A stretch of 64,000 nucleotides of DNA from Bugula neritina (lineage: Eukaryota > Bryozoa > Gymnolaemata > Cheilostomatida > Bugulidae): the NCBI GenBank assembly GCA_964035545.1, contig OZ037771.1, positions 4,391,128 to 4,455,127 on the forward strand, read 5' to 3'. Each line of letters opens with the position of its first letter. Positions within the stretch are counted from its first letter, which is position 1. Below, piece after piece: positions 18,901 to 31,500 of the stretch. The position numbers and the translations under genes are program-made. The notes under the pieces were generated by a model, which worked only from the letters and a program-made list of their open reading frames with translations, ran no database searches and was not told the origin of the DNA.

Positions 18901-19742
18901 TGTTACCAGTACGTTAACGCAACTTTATTCATGATGATCTCATTAGCCTGATATTAGTTTGAATAAAACAATTTCAGCTGAAAATTACAATTTTTTGTGT
19001 GCGTTTTGATTTACAGGGGACTACACTTGCAACATTGGTGATGATAGTAGTACTGTAACCGGCATGTGCGAGGATGGCTGCTTTACTCGTATTATAGATG
19101 AAACGTAAGTCTGTATTTCAGATTGAAATACAAATAAAATTGTGTCTTTGCTTTGCAACTTCCAGCTTTTGTAATTATGTTTCCCACTACATTTTTAATG
19201 ATGCCAATTTTTAGCGTAAAACATGGCTGTCTGGAGGATATGGACATAGACGATTCTGTACATAAAGAGGTATCACAATGCTCTTCAACTATTGAAGATG
19301 GCAGCTGTGACGACGATGAAGAGGTTAATTAAAATTTGTTTACTTTCCAGTTCCATTATTCACTATTATTAATTTGTATCCTTGCAGCTGAAAAAATTAT
19401 GGATTACTGTTTGTTTAAACTGCAAAGTAATAAAAGCTATTTAAATTTAAAGCAAAGGCTTGCGGCACTATATAAAATATTTACATATACCATGTTTTTG
19501 ATGATAAAAAATTTCGAGATTTTAGAACAATGCAAATTGTCAAATACAGAAGGCTTTGAATGAGGACTCACAAGTAAAATATTTATTTAATTCTGCAGGA
19601 TTGTTTGAGATGTTGCACCAAGGATAACTGCAATGACTGGGAATCTATAGATGAGCTACTTGGCAAGGATGGTGACAACTCTGCAAATGCTTTAGTTGGC
19701 TCTACCATTCTCCTAATCTCTTTACTAGCGTTTGCTTTCTGA
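15931..19742 (+). CDS. Gene A: GPI-anchored Ly6/uPAR-like protein with a TTAGP mucin domain
   Basis: Coding exons 15931-15970, 17066-17238, 17669-17789, 18029-18571, 18705-18908, 19017-19104, 19215-19323 and 19599-19742 (TGA) join in frame to 1422 nt, 473 aa. Order: signal peptide (MKMLIATVLLSIL), about 95 residues with 8 Cys, a Thr-rich mucin domain of about 35 five-residue TTAGP units (residues ~112-292), a segment ending GCCTTDNC, a 10-Cys module ending CLRCCTKDNCN, and a hydrophobic GPI-type tail (STILLISLLAFAF). CC-x3-DNC endings are typical of Ly6/uPAR three-finger domains (family knowledge); the assignment rests on cysteine pattern only. A heavily O-glycosylated surface protein is inferred. 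It is paralogous to genes B and C, with the same exon phases. Molecular function unknown. AATAAA at 20045-20050 may be its polyadenylation signal. Confidence 0.85.
17315..17425 (+). mobile_element. tRNA-derived SINE, family 2 (gene A intron)
   Basis: Head GTTGAGTTTACCCATCAGC, then GGTTAGTGCACC, TTTGCAAGCC and a perfect B box GGTTCGAATCC at 17383-17393. A run of 11 G (17398-17408) follows the B box. Confidence 0.8.
18040..18560 (+). repeat. 15-bp coding tandem repeat (TTAGP units)
   Basis: Roughly 35 copies of ACTACAGCTGGTCCT, nearly perfect; variants give TTAAP at both ends and STAGP in a few units. All frames stay open because the unit is a multiple of three. It lies inside exon 4 of gene A. 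Confidence 0.95.
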
Positions 19743-20091
19743 TTTCATCTTGACCCTTTTATTCTAAAACTCAAATTTTTTGTTGCCATTCTCTGAAATT
19801 TATTATAAAAGTATATTATAACAATTTTTTTATGTTGATTCTATTTAATAATGAGTGTTCTTTTAATTTATCAGCCTTGCCATTATTGGAGCTATGTTAG
19901 CTTGTATGATACCTTGTAGCTATGGAAACTTTTCTATGAAAGTTTGTGATTATCATTATTACTTACTGAGAATTGTGATGAACATGGCTCAAGGTTGAAT
20001 AGATTATGGTGTCCAAAGTATACAAATATACAATTTATAATAATAATAAAATACTTTCCAAGCATTATTATATTATATTGATATATACCAA

Positions 20092-20092
<1 letters not shown>

Positions 20093-20133
<41 letters not shown>
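20093..20133. repeat. (TA)n microsatellite
   Basis: About 20 uninterrupted TA units following GTGTATATATA. Confidence 0.9.
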
Positions 20134-20137
<4 letters not shown>

Positions 20138-20243
20138 TGCTGGTTCATGCATTTGCTGGCCAGGGAAAATGTTTCAAAGTGGTTCAAAGTTCGAATCATG
20201 GTTGGGGCAATTATTTTTCGATTGGCATTTAATTAGTTATGTG

Positions 20244-20476
20244 ACTTTAGGTAAAAATGGCACAGGTAATAATGGCACAGGTGATAGTGGCACAAATAGA
20301 AAGTAGGTAAAAATGGCAAGCTGATGTTAAATTCTCCCAAGCCCTAAACCCCCAACTTTTAAACCCCAACCCCTTCTCCCAGCAAACCCTAATATTGAAA
20401 GTATGCCATTTTTACATACTTTGTCACATGTGCTATTTTACCTCTGCCCTTTTTACCAGTGCCATTTTACCGGACA
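20244..20476. mobile_element. Candidate short element with repeated inverted ends
   Basis: The left side has AGGTAAAAATGGCACAGG followed by further direct copies of the GGTAA-TGGCACA motif. The right side has the complementary motif several times, ending GTGCCATTTTACC. Ends made of multiple inverted copies suggest a small foldback element. No target duplication was identified. Confidence 0.45.
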
Positions 20477-20702
20477 CCAAGAAATGTACGTGTTGTACTG
20501 TTTCACCTCAGCTCAGTTCTCACAGGTAATGACACTAGGGTTGCACTTAAACAGCAACTGCACGATTATGTAAGCCAGGGTTAAAATCAAATTTTGAACT
20601 AGATGTATTCGAAAAACTAGTAACAAACAAAAATAATAAGTTAGAAAATAAGCATGTTTTTTACCCTATACCATTTTAGACTGATCATCCACTATAACTT
20701 AT

Positions 20703-21121
20703 AAGGAAAGTTTTTAACCGTGGAGTGAGAAACTAAAGACTCAGGAAGACACAAGCTTGTAGCTAGCATTTGTCAATGAGGGCGTAACTCTTCATACTAT
20801 TCAAATAAACTCCTCCCGGCAGATAAATTTTTTAATTCCAAATAAGCAGAGTTAATACATATCTCACTTGAAAGTAACACTGTAAACTTGCTATAAATAA
20901 TATAATAAACAAGCATCCTCTGAGTAATTTTTTAGTTAGGTAAATAAATTGTAGGTTTTGTTGTTTTGAAGTTATCTTTCCAGCAAACTCTTATTTGCTA
21001 AATGGTCTATTGATTTATACTCTATGTAAAGTGGCACCCATCTGTTCACTTTTATGACGTAAGACAATAAGCAGACTGTTGAATTGTAAGAGAATTGTCA
21101 AAGCCATGCATTGTAGGATTG
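20703..21121. repeat. 419-bp dispersed repeat, copy 1
   Basis: Nearly identical over its whole length to 49186-49604, with the same length. Shared landmarks include AACACAAGCTTGTAGCTAGC-type sequence, GAGGGCGTAACTCTTCATAC and TTGCTAAATGGTCTATTGAT. No ORF or obvious terminal repeats. Confidence 0.85.
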
Positions 21122-21390
21122 CTATTGACTCTGTAACTAGAGATGACATTTATCAAGTAACTGAGCTATGGCTCAATACACTCCTTGTTTTGATCAGGCA
21201 ACCAGTGGTTCTTCAACGTTGATAAAGGCAACAACTACTTAACTGAAGCTGTGCAAAAATCTATTTGAAAAGAGAGATTAAACTCATTTCTAAACCCTCC
21301 GGTATGTTTGCATGTCTGCCTTTAGCTTAGCAATACATCTGCATAAGTTTATCTACCAAGGGATGCCTCAACTCTTATACTTGGTGTGGT

Positions 21391-21500
21391 GTTGAGATCC
21401 CGTAACCCCAGTAGTGTAGATAATGGTCAGCCTACTGACTTGCAAGTTGGAGGTCTGAAGTTTGATTTCTGCTGGGGGGGGGGGGGGGGGCAGATATTTT
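21391..21500 (+). mobile_element. Degenerate tRNA-derived SINE, family 2
   Basis: Carries GTTGAG, AGTGTAGATAATGGTCAG, ACTTGCAAG and a decayed B box (GTTTGATTTC), then 17 G in a row (21474-21490). Confidence 0.65.
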
Positions 21501-23495
21501 ACGTTTAGTTATTAGATATTCATTTTTCTCAGCAACTGTGTTCTTGAAGCAGTGGGTGCGAAAAATATTTTTAAAAATTCTTTGTAGGAGGCAATGCACT
21601 GTTTTTATCAACCACTGTGATATGATAGGTTTTTAAGTTAGGGCTTATTATTACTCACTCTAACAACAGACTCATTGTAATCTGAAATTATATTTGTTTA
21701 ATGTTAAATTGTAAACATGTGTTAATAAAACAGGTAGTGCTTATTCACAGTGATAGGCACAGCTGCAATCAGTTTAAGATTTGAAATAGCATTCATATGC
21801 TCTAGAGATACCCTACTGTACAGCTGCGTTTGAATTTTAGACAGGTGAGCAATATTTATGTGACATTCTATATGTTTGTAATAGCTCGTAATGAAAAAGG
21901 AAATTGAAAAGACTATCTCAGTATTTATAAGGATGAAAGCTTCCTTCAAGTATATAAAGTATGACAAGGTGCACTACAGCAGTTTATAAGAAAACTAGAG
22001 TTATTTTTAAACTTTTTTCAAAAATCTTTGTTAGTATCACTGCGTCTATTAGTTTTTACACACAAATAACTTACTCAAGCAAAGTGTCCAAATCACATTT
22101 TCTTTTCCATAGAAAATCTCAAAGTTGAAGTGAATAAGTTGATAGTTATATTGCAGGCCAAAGTTTTGTTTTAAAAGTGTCTAAGCAATATTGTCCCAAG
22201 GTTGAATAAATTCATTTTTCTAATAGGTGATACTTGGTTACGTGGTAGCAGTGACTGCAAAGACAAAAAGTTTTACTTGTCAAAAACTTTGGCCTTTTCA
22301 AAAACAGAAACCATGCGGCCTGGAATCAGAATAATATATTTAAAATGTCAAGTGATAGATGTAATCCTATTGTTCTGTTGATACATTTAACGGAAATAAA
22401 AAGCTGAACTATAAAGGGTCAGTTATAAACTAAATTAGAATGACTATTATAGATATACGCTAGACCGTGACATAGAAGATAAATTAAATACTAACAAGGA
22501 TAATTATTACCATGAGCTATCAAATTAATCAATGGGTTAGATTCGTTAAAATATATCAAACTTATAGCTTTATCTAGCTCATCTTGCTTCACCTTATAGT
22601 AGTGCTTACCAAGTGACATGTAAGGTTATTAGGTTCAAACTGCTTTGCTTTACGAGGAGCAGTGGCAGCCAAGCTCATTATCCAATAGTAAAGATCTACT
22701 AATGTCTCCCGGATAGCTATTCAAGTTCATGAGAAATTACTTGCGTGACTTTAAAGATAGAAGCAAATGAAATTTTCTGTGATTAAGTATTTGGCAGCAT
22801 TAAAATTGGTAAATGCATGCATCTGCCAACTAATTTCTAATAATCTGTCATCCTTCAAATACAACTCGGGTATGCCGGCTGCATGTACTCACAACCTAAT
22901 GCAAATTGATTATTTTTGTTTTGCAGAAGTTTTATTAAAACTTGCTTATTAGCACAGTAGCCTATATACAATGCAGACAAAAATATTATATTATTATATT
23001 GTAATTGCTAACTGAATCCTTAATTACTATTTGTAAATTTTATATGCACTTTGCACTTTGAATGAGTTAAAAATCAGACCAGAAATCTTGCCAAAATTAA
23101 GTAGGCTCTTTATTCTTTCAAGAATTACTTTTAAATATTGTTCACTTTTTATTTATTAATAAATCTAGCAGGCTGAAATTTTTGGGAAAGCTGAATTATT
23201 TTTTACCTCATTTTACCTCTATTTTTGTATCATGTTGGTAGTTCATTCCAAAGAATAATACTATATCCCCAGATTTTATAAATTCGCATAACATTTTAGT
23301 GCATGCCTTCCACACATCTACACGGTTGCATACATACTTTTTATCATAACTACTGGCTGTGAAAATGATACTATTGATGTATATTTTGACTACTAGCAAA
23401 GTTTGTTTGCATTTAATGCTATCAATCATGCAAACTTCAAACTAAGTACAATAAGGAAGCAGGCTAAACTAGTGATGCTTTACATCTCTGTATAT

Positions 23496-23521
23496 AGACA
23501 GACAGACAGACATACATACAT

Positions 23522-23596
<75 letters not shown>

Positions 23597-23616
23597 AAGA
23601 GACAGACATACAGACA

Positions 23617-23681
<65 letters not shown>

Positions 23682-23689
23682 ACAGACAT

Positions 23690-23779
<90 letters not shown>

Positions 23780-23822
23780 TAAAAAATATACAGACAGACA
23801 GAAAAAACAGACAGACAGATAG
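23496..23822. repeat. GACA/GGCA tetranucleotide microsatellite
   Basis: (GACA)n flanks a core of about 15 GGCA units at 23619-23680, with CATA interruptions. The apparent long ORFs on both strands are products of the repeat. Confidence 0.95.
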
Positions 23823-24205
23823 ACAGATGGAAAGGTTTTAGTCTAAAATCTATACTGCTCAGCATATGAACTGTCCTAAAATCTTTTGGAGTGATTATAA
23901 TTAATTTTATTAAATTTATCATTTTTAATTTCATTCTATTCTACTTGCTATAGTGCTAGACCACACAACGTAGCTTCAAAATATTTTTTTTAAACTTAAA
24001 TAATTCCACTTTTGTGATAGCATTAGAAAATGTTGCTGTATAGCAAATTATTTCTCCAGAAAAAACATTTTGTGAATCTAAAAATAGAAGAAAAAAACAA
24101 ATTCTTGGCTTTGACTATAAAGAAAACAATGATATTTGGTCGATAATTTTTAAAAGTTACAGAAGGAAGTTGGAGCTGTTAAATATGCAGGTGTGCTCCA
24201 GCATA

Positions 24206-24310
24206 GTATTTAAGTTTCAGGTCTACTTTGACAAGTCAAAGTAGACCTGAAACTTAAATACTTGTGCGACTTTTAAAAATATAAGTTTATATTTTTAAAA
24301 GTCGCACAAG
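24206..24310. repeat. Two abutting perfect inverted repeats
   Basis: First hairpin: arms 24206-24232 and 24235-24261, 27 bases, perfect, loop of 2. Second hairpin: arms 24261-24283 and 24288-24310, 23 bases, perfect, loop of 4. The hairpins share the C at 24261. Confidence 0.9.
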
Positions 24311-24977
24311 AATTCTGAAAACTTTGAATAAAGAAGACCAGAAGGCATTAAAATTTTTGAAATGGTTGATACTCTAATCCAGGGATGTATTTACATACAT
24401 GTATAGCATGCTCACAACAATTGTGTGCTACAGAGTGTAAAGACAAAAGGCTAAAGTCGATGTAAATCTTGGCAACTGACATTTAAATTACGTATTCAAT
24501 GTAACGAGTGAGGAAAAGTCACTGATCTATTAATCACTCCAGTGTTGAATTAGCCAATCAGAGATAATGATAAGCTCTCTTCGCTGTTCAGTCAAGCAAG
24601 CATAATTATTCTAATGTAAATGCAGCGTAAATAATCATAATTATTGCGAAACATAACACATGCTCAGTTTGCTGTGATCACGGTATACTGACTACAGACT
24701 CATTATGAATACACATATTACTTGTTCCAGGACTAGGGTGGCTGTTATACACACAGAAAGAGAATTGGTATGTACGCACTTGTTATGTTAGCTAGTAAAG
24801 TGTAAACACAGAATAATTCATTAACATTGTACTATAAGCTAGTTGCTATTGTTATATTTTTTTGTAGTTGTGTTATTTTTTGCTACTTTTATTATTATTA
24901 TAACTTGTAGCTAAACTGTGCATTGGAAGTCTTTATTTGCATTGTTTCAATGTTTTCTATGAAATTGTGCATGTATG

Positions 24978-25061
24978 TGTGCGTGTGTGTGTGCGTGTGT
25001 GTGTGCGTGTGTGTGTGTGCGTGTGTGTGTGCGTGTGTGTGTGCGTGTGCGTGTGTGTGTC
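24978..25061. repeat. GT-rich microsatellite
   Basis: GTGTGTGTGC units repeated with regular C interruptions. Confidence 0.9.
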
Positions 25062-25579
25062 ACTTCACAGGCAACCTGCAATCAGACTTAGGTGGCTGTT
25101 GCACACATAAAAACAGCATAACAACAGTCAATCTTTACTTGGTGATGGTTTTGAAGTGGTGGTCAAATTACCAAACCTAGTGAGTCATTACAAACATAGT
25201 TTTCCATCAGTTGCTTCAAACTGCTATTCCTTACTGTTACAGCAAATGTACTGTATATTTCCTATTCAACCACTTTGCCCGTTCTGTGCTAAGAAAGAGC
25301 AAACGCTGAAACAGCTGTTGTCCACAGACTGACACGCACAGCTTACAATCATACTATTAAAGAAACAGCCAAAGTTGAGCAGCTGTAGGTTTTCAAAGCA
25401 TCTACTTACTACATAAAACAGTTTTGCCTTAGAAATCAGAGCTAAAATAACCACTTGGTAAAAACACAACTACCTTGTTCAAACTGAAAGGATATTAACT
25501 GTTACACAAGTTGAGTGTCAATTCAGACTGCAGTTTGTTTACAACTCTGTTTTTTCTGATTTCAGAAAGTGACAACATT

Positions 25580-28500
25580 ATGGAGATGAATTCACCCTTG
25601 ACCTTTCTTGATATATTCACACATATTTCCGAGATTCGAGTATCTCTACTGACTTTGCTTCTAACACCAGCTATTCTCTTCAGCTGTTACACAGCATTGA
25701 AGGTAAGAAGCAGGTTTTTGTGTTGCATCTCATCGAAGCCTGCTATAAAACTGATTATTAGTGTCAAGTGTTTAATTTATGATTGTTGTGAGAGTTTAGC
25801 CAGTTGAGTCTCACAAGTTTTACAAACTGATATAAAAATACTTTCAAATTGAGCTGTGTAACAAGCTAATGTGTCTGCAATAAACTTGCAGTATGTTCTC
25901 CCTCCCTGTGCGTCAAACAGTTCAACATTAAAATTTTTTGTCTATACAACAAAAATAACTTGCTTTCTTAACCAAAAAGTAATGGCTGCTGCTAATGTGC
26001 ATGGCAATAACCTCTACGCAATTAAGATTTTATTTTCAAAGCTGATGACTAGTTGCAGTGCAGTATTAAAACATCTAATGATATATTGGTTATCATCTAA
26101 ACTCTAGAGCATCTTCTAGAAGCAGAATTAAGTTGGAGGTGACTGAGTACAGTATCTGTGTCCTCCAAACCTTGGCTCCATACTGGAGATTTCCAACACT
26201 GAGCTTGTCACTCCCAACTCTGTGCTGCTCTAAGTGATTTTTCCAATTTAGAAGTTAACGAGCTAAGCATAATGAATATTTTGCACACAAGTGTCTTGAA
26301 TCAGTTTGTGTGTCTGCCCCCTTGATGACTTGTCTCCAGTTCAGAGTAAGCAGCATAGAGTACTTATTTTTGCTGACTGGTTACTTGTTTTTCTTAGCTG
26401 CTGCTGCAGTACAGAGAAAATCACTAAGCCGGTTTAAAACACATGTTATAATTGTTGCCAAGTAAGCCAATGAGGTAGGGATCTAGGTTATTTATTACAT
26501 GTATTTGAGCCAAAGTTTGGGAACAAGTGAGCCAACAAGTAGAACTGTGATAAATATTGTGAGTCAAAGTTATTCTCATCACTGGAAGAATAAAATAGCT
26601 CAATTTTAACCCGTTGAAGCATAACTTATAGCAATATACTATCATTAAAATAACTCTAACTAAGTCAACTCTTGAATTAAGATAATTGGACACGCAAACT
26701 CTAATTATGCAGCTGCTCCAGTTTTAATCATGTACCATCAATGGAATATTATTATAAGATGGCCTATAAGTTGGTGTTTGAGAGCTTGATAAACTCAAAC
26801 TGACAGATTCAAACTTATATGAGCTCAAAACTTCTACCTGAACAATCATTACACAATGCTAAGTTATTACATATTTATTAGCTGCTTAATTTGACAAAAC
26901 CTTAATAAGGAATTGCTTAGCTGTAGCTATACTTATTATGAATATATGCTGGGGTAGCTACTTGCCACACGGCATTCAGTACCGGTGGGAATTCTACTAA
27001 ACAATAGCTTACCATCCCATGCACTGAATTGGTACATTCTTGTTCAGTGGTCCCATGTCACAAATTATTTTATTTTGAAATCTCACTTCATGTATTTTTA
27101 ATAATTCGCAATTGTTTAAAAAAACTTGAAGCTGAAACTCAAAAAGTAGAATTTCTAAATTTAGTGCTCAACTAACTAGATGATTACTGCAACTTTTGCA
27201 TATTGGATCAGAATTTTGACAGAAAGAAGTCTAATCAAAACAGCTCTAATGTTGAATAATATTGAATAATCCACTTCATGTTGCGGGACCTTTATTGATT
27301 AGAGATTCTGGATTATTCTATACGCGGCTCCGAGTTGAGGGTGAAGGACGATTTTAGTTTGGGATCTCAAGTTTGGAGTTAGGTGCCAACTGCAACTTTG
27401 AGAGGCCCCAAACTAAAAGTGCCGTTCACTCCCAGCCCTTATAGAGCAATTCAAAGATTTCATCATACTACACCATTAATATATATTCTCAAAGCAAATT
27501 TTATCTTGCTCATGCAGCATCATTATAGGTCATACGTCATAGGTCATACAGCTATTTTGATATGAGTTCAAGCTATCAACGTCTCTACTTAATTAGCTGA
27601 TCTCTGACAATCTAACTGCATGCTCTGAATAACTTCATACATTGGGAAATCTTTTGCAATACTGAGCAATTTTGTTGATAACATTGACTGATACAAGAAA
27701 TAAAAGATAAACAATGTTTATCAGAAGTGTTCACGGGGATTTTATTCCAATGTTGGTATAAGCGTGCTTAATAGTTGAAACTACCAAATTAAATTTAAAT
27801 AAAAACCGAGTGAGAAAAGTTATTCTCATGCAAGAATTTTAACTCTTATCCCAAACCAAAATTTATATAGATTAATAACAAGAAAATTTTAAGTTTCAAA
27901 CCTTTTCCTTGCTGTGCTTGCATAAAATGTATTCATTTGATTTTTTCACCTTTGCCATGTTTAATTAGCGAGTCTTATACATTTTTTTGCATTTGAAGTG
28001 AAAAATGAAATCCAAAGAGTAGAAGATAGCATTTTTCTTGTCTTAAAAAAGTTGATAGACTCCATTAATCTAAAAATACAGCATAGCAGGGATATCTAGA
28101 AGGAACCGGTACTTCACTGGCTAGGGCTGATAAGCTGATTGGAAGGGAGGTTATCAGCCATCAGCTGATGAGCCCATGATCATGTGATGTACTCAATATT
28201 TTTGATCATGTGACATAGCTTTTGGTTGCACTTTTGTTTTCACATTTTTCCTTGTAATTCTTAGAATTTAGATATAATATTGCTTTGTACAGTATGTCTG
28301 TCTTCAAAACAAAATGTGGTGTCTTTCAATCTAATTAGTTTATTCTGAAAACAAACTCAAGTGCCATCTTGAGAGTAAACTCCAGACAACTTGACTTGGA
28401 AAACTTCATGCATTCTGTTGGTGCAAGATATTAACATACTATGCGGTAGATTAACTATTTAATCATACTTGGTTTCAATTTATGAACTGTGATAAAACCT

Positions 28501-31500
28501 AAATCCTCTTTGTTATATGCACATCCACTGCATCAACTATGGTCAGAGGCTATACTAACATATTACACACAAGTTGAGCCACAGCACAATAATAGTCAAA
28601 GCCTGGATATTTGTACTCCTTTTGTAAATTTTCCTGTGTGCTGTTACAAGTCTTACAATTTAGCATAACATCTTCAGCCAGGCCCCCCTCCTATTGTTTC
28701 ACTTTTATTTTACACAATAGAATAATAACAAGAGCCTATATAATATGCTCTTACTAAAGAGCTGGGATAGAAATATGTTAATTGTTTAATTGCAAGTTAT
28801 AGTACATGCTACTGCTCCATACTTTGCATTATTTTATTGAAACTTTATTCGATGCATGAAGACAGTGTAATGGGGTTTACAGACTACAGTCGAAACTGAC
28901 CTGTGAATGCGTTTTTGAAGCTGCTCTCGCATACCTTCAACGTCACTTCCTACTTTTTGCTGGTCACACTACAAACGCTGAACGCTAACTGTCTCTAGCC
29001 CCGCAGTAAACTTTTAACCAATAGAAATGCCGTAGCTTAGTTTCTGCTGTATCCACAGCAACCAAAAATCAAATTTAGCGCAATTTATTGAGAATTACTA
29101 GCATAGTTCAATGAGATTACTAGTTATTTTATTCTAATTCTTATTCAAAATTACTAGCTTCATTTAATGAGATTTTCTAGCTTTATTCAATCGTATTCAC
29201 TAGCATAAAGAACTAAATATGCTGATAAAATTCAGCCACATTTATCTGCTAAATATTTATTTTCATAGTCAATTTTTATTAGGATTTGCATACATAACTT
29301 CATAATAATAATGTTATAAAGTAAAATAGTATAACTTTCGAAGAACCAAATCAAATAATAATGCTCGCTAGTAGCAGGTGGAATAAGTAAAAGCACTTAG
29401 CCAATCATGGCTTACCTGCCAGTCAATGATTGTCTGATTGCTGAACGCTGAAGTTGAGCGTTCAACATGTCGAACGCTGAACGCATCGCATCGCCGAAAA
29501 ATTGACAGTTGCGTTCTGAAATCAGACAGTTGTGACGTCACAGAGTTTAACGCTTAGCTTCCAAAACTCGTTCACAGTCGATTTTCGACTGTAGTCTGTC
29601 AACCCCATAAACTAAATGAAACCGAATCCATTCGGAGGGAAATGTCCACTCGCATGATGCAAAGTGTGGAAACAGGCCTAACTAAATATAATGAAATCTT
29701 TTGTTACAGAGGCAGAGATCTGGCGGCTAATTGCGTAATTTCAAGATGTTAGCAATAATTTTAAACTTGAGCTATAAGTCATAACCTATGATAAAGTGCA
29801 ATTCAATCCAAAACAATTAAACATTTCTTTTTTCATCGGCCATTATGTAAAATAATTACTAATCATCTTAGATGATAAAAGTTTGCGTAAGCCGGAGCAT
29901 TCCAAGGCTTGATTTGAATCATGAAAGCTGTTTTAATTCTGAAAATTGCTATTATAAGCCTTTGCTTACAAGCTTTCATTAGTTTATGCTTTTCTTAAAC
30001 TTTAAAACACAGAACTCAAAGTTAGCTGATTCAATACAAGCCGAGTTTGTTTACATCACCAAACAGCAACAGGATTTGCAAAAAATTTGGGTCAATGCCA
30101 ATGTAATTGTACTAAATTTAGATTCTAAAACTATTGAAAATCCCATGATGTAGTAAATGGTTCAGAACAGAAAGTAAATTTTAAAGACTAAAAAATAATA
30201 ACATTAAGACAATGGAGGAGAGGGCTGGGCTCTATATACCCATGCAGGAATTTTCGTTTTGACTTGCAAAGTTGTTTAGTGTTCAGTAACTGTGAACTGT
30301 TGTTATTGGTTACATGAACAAACAGGCTAAAGCATTGCATATGTAACATGAAAATTAGTCTAAGGTTGATTTCAATAATCCACATAAATCTGTAGTCTTG
30401 TCTCAGTTCCAGATTCAACGATGTCTTGTAGATGGGTTACTCAATATTTAAAATATTAACCTCAGTCTATGAGGTCAAGGTGAAACCTCTTTCATATCTC
30501 GAGAAACACCAATCAAGAAAAATGTACGGCAGGGTTAATAAAAAAAATGGCGTCAGTCCGGAACCCACTCCACCAATGGTGCCCAATGGCTGGTACTATA
30601 TCATGTGTTCAGATGAGCTTCGCAAAGAGGAAGTAAAACACGTCAGTATGTGTGGTAAGTACAGCACACGATGTCTTCAATGTATACTATAGTATGTTTG
30701 GTTCGTTGTACACCAAGTTCTTCAATACATATTTATTTATACAAGATCTCAGCTATTATGAATTGTGTCATTATGAAATTCCACCAGCTTTTAGGCCAGA
30801 GGTCTACAGTTTGAATCTCATTGGCAAGGGGGGGGGGGAATATTTTAAAAGTTGAAACATACATAGAAGAAACAGCAAACAAACAGCTACAACAGTTATA
30901 ATAATATTCGCAGGGCTAGAACTGGCTGTGTTTCGAGATAGTGGCGGTGAAGTGCACGCTCTAGATGCGTTCTGTCCGCACCTGGGAGCAAACATGGCCG
31001 TAGGTGGAACAGTCAAAGGTGACTGTTTAGAATGTCCATTCCACGCCTGGAAGTTTGATGGTGACGGAAAATGTGTGGATATTCCCGGAGCTAAGAAAGG
31101 TTGGTTACACTCGGCTGATGGGTGACAGTTGAAATAAGAAAATGTTAATTTAATACTTGATATAACACAAGTGCTTATGGGTTGGAGATTTTATTTAGAG
31201 AGGTGGGGTATAAGAGTTGGTAAATTCTCTATTCACATAGCAATAACCTGTGATGTAGGGCTAAGGTTAAAGAATTCAATTTAAAACTGGTAATGTAGTG
31301 TAGTTGATGTTTTTCATTCGATAGAAATTTTTGGTGCAATAAGGAAAAAATGCTTTTGCAAAGCACTAAATCGATAAATTATGTAATTAGTAAAACAAAT
31401 AACACATGACTATGCTTATGAAAAGGAAGTTTGAATTAATCTGGAATTTATCTCAACTCAATCAGAAAGTTGGCACAGGAGCAGATTTTGTTTTGTATGA

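Larger units (their letters stand above)
19743..25565. other. Repeat-rich intergenic region
   Basis: No gene could be supported here. It holds a (TA)n run (20093-20133), a candidate terminal-inverted-repeat element (20244-20476), a 419-bp dispersed repeat (20703-21121), a degenerate family 2 SINE with a 17-G run (21391-21500), a GACA/GGCA microsatellite (23496-23822), two perfect hairpins (24206-24310) and a GT-rich run (24978-25061). The upstream part of the neverland transcript probably begins in its last kilobase. Confidence 0.6.
25703..30431. other. Long first coding intron of nvd
   Basis: AT-rich intron of 4.7 kb with a 737-bp MITE (28871-29607) and an inverted copy of a dispersed repeat (about 30090-30345). 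No additional exon could be supported. Confidence 0.55.

Noticed and set aside
23403-23822. TDRQ-rich and CLPA-rich ORFs
   Set aside because: Translations of the GACA/GGCA microsatellite.
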